Shown in pieces: positions 15,643-18,001 of a DNA stretch of 18,001 nt (positions are counted from its first letter, which is position 1; each line of letters starts with the position of its first letter). The translations under genes and the position numbers were made by a program. Location of the stretch: the NCBI GenBank assembly GCA_964579765.1, contig CAZOIK010000466.1, positions 1 to 18,001 on the forward strand, in the 5' to 3' direction. The DNA is from DATNBT01 sp964579765. GTDB lineage: Bacteria > Acidobacteriota > Vicinamibacteria > Vicinamibacterales > CAVVIG01. Below the pieces are notes generated by a model. That model did no database searches. It saw only the letters and a list, made by a program, of their open reading frames with translations, and was not told the origin of the DNA.

Positions 15643-16275
15643 CTATACGCCGGCTCGCGTCAGAAGGACAAGGCGTGAGTTGAGCGTGTGCTGGACAGTC
15701 TGCAAGCCTCTCGGCAGGGCATCTTCGGGGAGATGAGCGCCAAAGAGCACGGCCTGCCCTCGGAATCGCAGAAGCGCCTGGATCTGGCTGAGCAGCGCCG
15801 CATCAACGCGCACGGCTCGAACCGTCACGAGGTCGGCGATGCCAGCATTACGTGGATCGGCCGCAATCTGTTCGATTCTTCGCGCAACGACCTCAGCGTT
15901 CGGGACCGGAATCTCCCGAATCGCATGGCTGAGAAAGGCCGCTTTGCGCTCACGCGACTCAACCATCACTAATCGTTTAGCAGGGTGAACAAGTTGCAAG
16001 GGAATGGCTGGCGAGCCACCGCCCGAGCCGAGATCGAACCAGACAGACACGTTCTCAGCCACGAATCGCGCGGCCAGCACTGGCTCGATGAGCAAGCGGT
16101 CTACTGTCTGCTCTGTCGGGATGTCGAGAGGCAGGCTCGTCAGGTTTATCCGTGCGTTCCAGCGGGCGAGCAATCGATAGTAATGCTCGAGCTTCTCGAG
16201 CACCTGTTGCGGCAGCGGCAGCTCCGCGCTCTGCGCACGCGCCAGGAGCAGCGCTCGAAAGCTATCGCTCTCCAT
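15643..16275 (-). CDS. rsmG: 16S rRNA m7G527 methyltransferase RsmG (GidB)
   Basis: 210 residues, the normal size. It has a Rossmann-type SAM-binding core: WFDLGSGGGSPAIPLQL is motif I, VMVESRERKAAFL carries the conserved RKAAFL segment after the acidic residue, and VTVRAV matches the TaRAv motif. It would methylate N7 of G527 in 16S rRNA (E. coli numbering); loss in other species gives low-level streptomycin resistance. The N-terminal helical part LEKLEHYYRLLARWNARINLTS is typical (seen near residues 27-48). Its ATG at 16275 lies inside the mnmG end, a 14-bp overlap, so translation is likely coupled. The TAG stop is nine bases from the parS arm. Confidence 0.95.
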   Translation of the reverse strand: MESDSFRALLLARAQSAELPLPQQVLEKLEHYYRLLARWNARINLTSLPLDIPTEQTVDRLLIEPVLAARFVAENVSVWFDLGSGGGSPAIPLQLVHPAKRLVMVESRERKAAFLSHAIREIPVPNAEVVARRIEQIAADPRNAGIADLVTVRAVRVDAALLSQIQALLRFRGQAVLFGAHLPEDALPRGLQTVQHTLNSRLVLLTRAGV

Positions 16276-18001
16276 CGGCTACGGGCCTCGGGGCCTCTGA
16301 CAAAAGCCGTCCCACGTACGCCGCGAGGACCGCGACTGCAGCTGGCGTCACCCCAGGGACTCGCAATGCTTGGCCGAGCGTATCCGGGCGGACTTCGGAG
16401 AGGCGGTGGACCACCTCATTTGACAGCCCGGGCACCTTGTCGAACGGGAACCCATTCGGAATGCGTCGGTCCTCGCTCTTGCGCGCGCGTGCGACCTCGG
16501 ATTCCTGTCGCTTCAAGTAGCCCGAGTACTTCACGGCGATTTCCGCGCTCGCAACATCCAGTTCGCCCTGAGTGTCGCTGACGTCCAGGGCGACGCGCCG
16601 CTCGTTGACCAGCTGACTCAGCCTGACGTCTGGCTGACGGAGCAATTGACTCGCACGCACCGAATTGCCCACATGATCGCGAACGTACGTCCGTTCCAGA
16701 CGCTCCAGATTTCCTTCGAATCGTGTTCGACGCGCCAGGAATTTATCCCATCGTTCATCGTCCACAAGCCCCACGCGCCGGCCATGTGGCGTCAGCCTCA
16801 AGTCCGCATTGTCAATTCTCAGAAGCAGGCGACGCTCGGCGCGCGACGTGAACATTCGATAGGGCTCCAGGCAGCCCGTCGTGATCAGATCGTCCACCAG
16901 GATTCCGATGTAGGCCTCATGACGCCCGAGCTCCAGCGGCTCTCCAAGTCCTGCGGCATGCGCGGCATTGATTCCCGCGACCAGTCCTTGGGCGGCGGCC
17001 TCTTCGTACCCCGACGTGCCGTTGATTTGCCCGGCAAGGAACAACCCGGGCAGCCGCTTGGTTTCAAGGCGCCGCGTCAATTCTGTCGGCTGGATGAAGT
17101 CGTACTCGACGGCGTAGCCGGGCCGCAGCATCTTCGCGTCTTCGAGACCCGGCAGAGCGCCGACGAGTTGCGCCTGCACGTCGCGCGGCAGGCTCGTCGA
17201 GAAACCGTTCACGTAGATCTCGCGGGCCGTCGTCCCCTCGGGCTCGAGAAAGATCTGGTGCCGCTCCTTGTCAGGAAAGCGGACGATCTTGTCTTCGAGT
17301 GACGGGCAATAGCGCGGGCCTATGCCCCGAATCTGCCCGTTGAACAGCGGAGACCGGTCGATATTCGCGCGGACGAGATCCCTGACACGATCGTTCGTGT
17401 GAATCAGGTAACAGTCGATCTGCTCGCGTTCGATGCGCCCGCTCAAAAACGAAAACGGCACGGCCGGCTCGTCTCCGCGCTCGACCGCGAACGTCCCGTT
17501 CGCGACCAGCCTCTCGAAGTCGATGCTCGCGCGATCAAGACGCGGTGGCGTCCCGGTCTTCAGTCGGCCCCATGCGAATCCGACGCCCTTGAGCGAGGCC
17601 GCCAGATCGCACGATGGCGGTTCACCAGCCCGACCTGCGGGATGCTGCTCAGAGCCGATGTGAATCAGGCCGTTCAAGAACGTCCCGGTCGTGACGACCA
17701 GGCTCGTGCAACCGTACGTGTCGCCATCCTCCATCGCGAGACCCGCGACGCGCCCGTGGTGGACGAGAACGCGTCCGGCGCGACCGAACAGCCAGGTGAT
17801 GTTGGCCTCCTGCTCCAACCGTTGCCGCACCCAGTCGCCGTAACGTTGCTTGTCCGCCTGCGCCCGCGGCGACCAGACTGCAGGACCTCGGCTTCGGTTG
17901 AGCAGTTTGAACTGGATCGCTGTGGCGTCAATGGCAACACCCATCAGCCCGCCGAGCGCGTCGATCTCGCGAACGAGATGGCCCTTGGCCGTCCCTCCGA
18001 T
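16262..18001 (-). CDS. mnmG: tRNA uridine-5-carboxymethylaminomethyl enzyme MnmG (GidA), 5' end off window
   Basis: The last 579 residues are present. The frame stays open to the window edge, and the edge sequence IGGTAKGHLVREIDALGGLMG is already internal to MnmG (the FAD-binding GxGxxG start is missing). MnmG with MnmE modifies the wobble uridine (U34) of certain tRNAs using FAD and folate. Recognisable segments are AVWSPRAQADKQRY, then RYCPSLEDKIVRF, NGFSTSLPRDVQ, GYAVEYDFIQPTEL, GLFLAGQINGTSGYEEAAAQ and YRMFTSRAERRLLLR, followed by the helical C-terminal domain that contacts MnmE and tRNA (ending near PGVTPAAVAVLAAYVGRLL). An ATG at 17944 is internal, not the start. It overlaps rsmG by 14 bp. 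Confidence 0.97.
   Translation of the reverse strand: MGGTAKGHLVREIDALGGLMGVAIDATAIQFKLLNRSRGPAVWSPRAQADKQRYGDWVRQRLEQEANITWLFGRAGRVLVHHGRVAGLAMEDGDTYGCTSLVVTTGTFLNGLIHIGSEQHPAGRAGEPPSCDLAASLKGVGFAWGRLKTGTPPRLDRASIDFERLVANGTFAVERGDEPAVPFSFLSGRIEREQIDCYLIHTNDRVRDLVRANIDRSPLFNGQIRGIGPRYCPSLEDKIVRFPDKERHQIFLEPEGTTAREIYVNGFSTSLPRDVQAQLVGALPGLEDAKMLRPGYAVEYDFIQPTELTRRLETKRLPGLFLAGQINGTSGYEEAAAQGLVAGINAAHAAGLGEPLELGRHEAYIGILVDDLITTGCLEPYRMFTSRAERRLLLRIDNADLRLTPHGRRVGLVDDERWDKFLARRTRFEGNLERLERTYVRDHVGNSVRASQLLRQPDVRLSQLVNERRVALDVSDTQGELDVASAEIAVKYSGYLKRQESEVARARKSEDRRIPNGFPFDKVPGLSNEVVHRLSEVRPDTLGQALRVPGVTPAAVAVLAAYVGRLLSEAPRPVADGER

Overview
The window is 18 kb of high-GC bacterial chromosome. It is densely coding, and almost every gene lies on the minus strand. 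The order mnmG-rsmG-parS-parA-parB followed by F1 ATP synthase genes is typical of an origin-proximal region, so oriC is probably close by, most likely beyond base 18001 on the mnmG side. A Wzm/Wzt exporter, a heptose-type nucleotidyltransferase and a SurA-like periplasmic chaperone point to a Gram-negative (diderm) cell. The GC content, the UpxY-type NusG paralogue and the gene set suggest Acidobacteriota, perhaps Vicinamibacteria. That placement is an impression and was not tested by any search.

Layout from right to left, which is the direction of transcription. (1) 18001-15643: 5'-truncated mnmG (tRNA uridine modification) overlaps rsmG (16S rRNA m7G methyltransferase) by 14 bp. (2) 15642-15520: a gap with a clear parS palindrome, a plausible parAB promoter and a 20-bp-spaced direct repeat over its -10 box. 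(3) 15519-13856: parA and parB (chromosome segregation). (4) 13855-13766: a 90-bp gap with a plausible promoter for the ATP synthase operon. (5) 13765-8884: atpH-atpA-atpG-atpD-atpC, the complete F1 sector. No F0 genes (a, b, c subunits) are present. A tandem GGGATTA repeat fills the atpG-atpD gap. (6) 8883-8785: a nested inverted-repeat region after atpC. (7) 8784-6237: ABC-2 polysaccharide export permease and ATPase (Wzm/Wzt type), then rfaE2. (8) 6236-6161: a two-hairpin REP/BIME-like element. (9) 6160-1016: mfd, a SurA/parvulin-type isomerase and a UpxY/NusG-like regulator, the last two coupled by a GTGA overlap. (10) 886-524: a solitary HicB-like protein. (11) 1-510, plus strand: a gene running off the left edge that encodes a degenerate GGDEF domain with an intact-looking RxxD I-site.

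How the genes work together: groups 1-5 are housekeeping (translation fidelity, chromosome segregation, ATP synthesis). Groups 7-9 are mainly cell-envelope functions (glycan export, heptose precursor, outer-membrane protein folding, a NusG paralogue of a class tied to polysaccharide operons), with mfd embedded among them. No gap exceeds about 130 bp. I found no rRNA, tRNA, CRISPR array, prophage or insertion sequence. I do not see a wholly new system. The most interesting non-gene signals are the REP-like element, the dispersed GGGATT-family repeats (two of them inside mfd, one a G-quadruplex candidate) and the dead-looking GGDEF gene.
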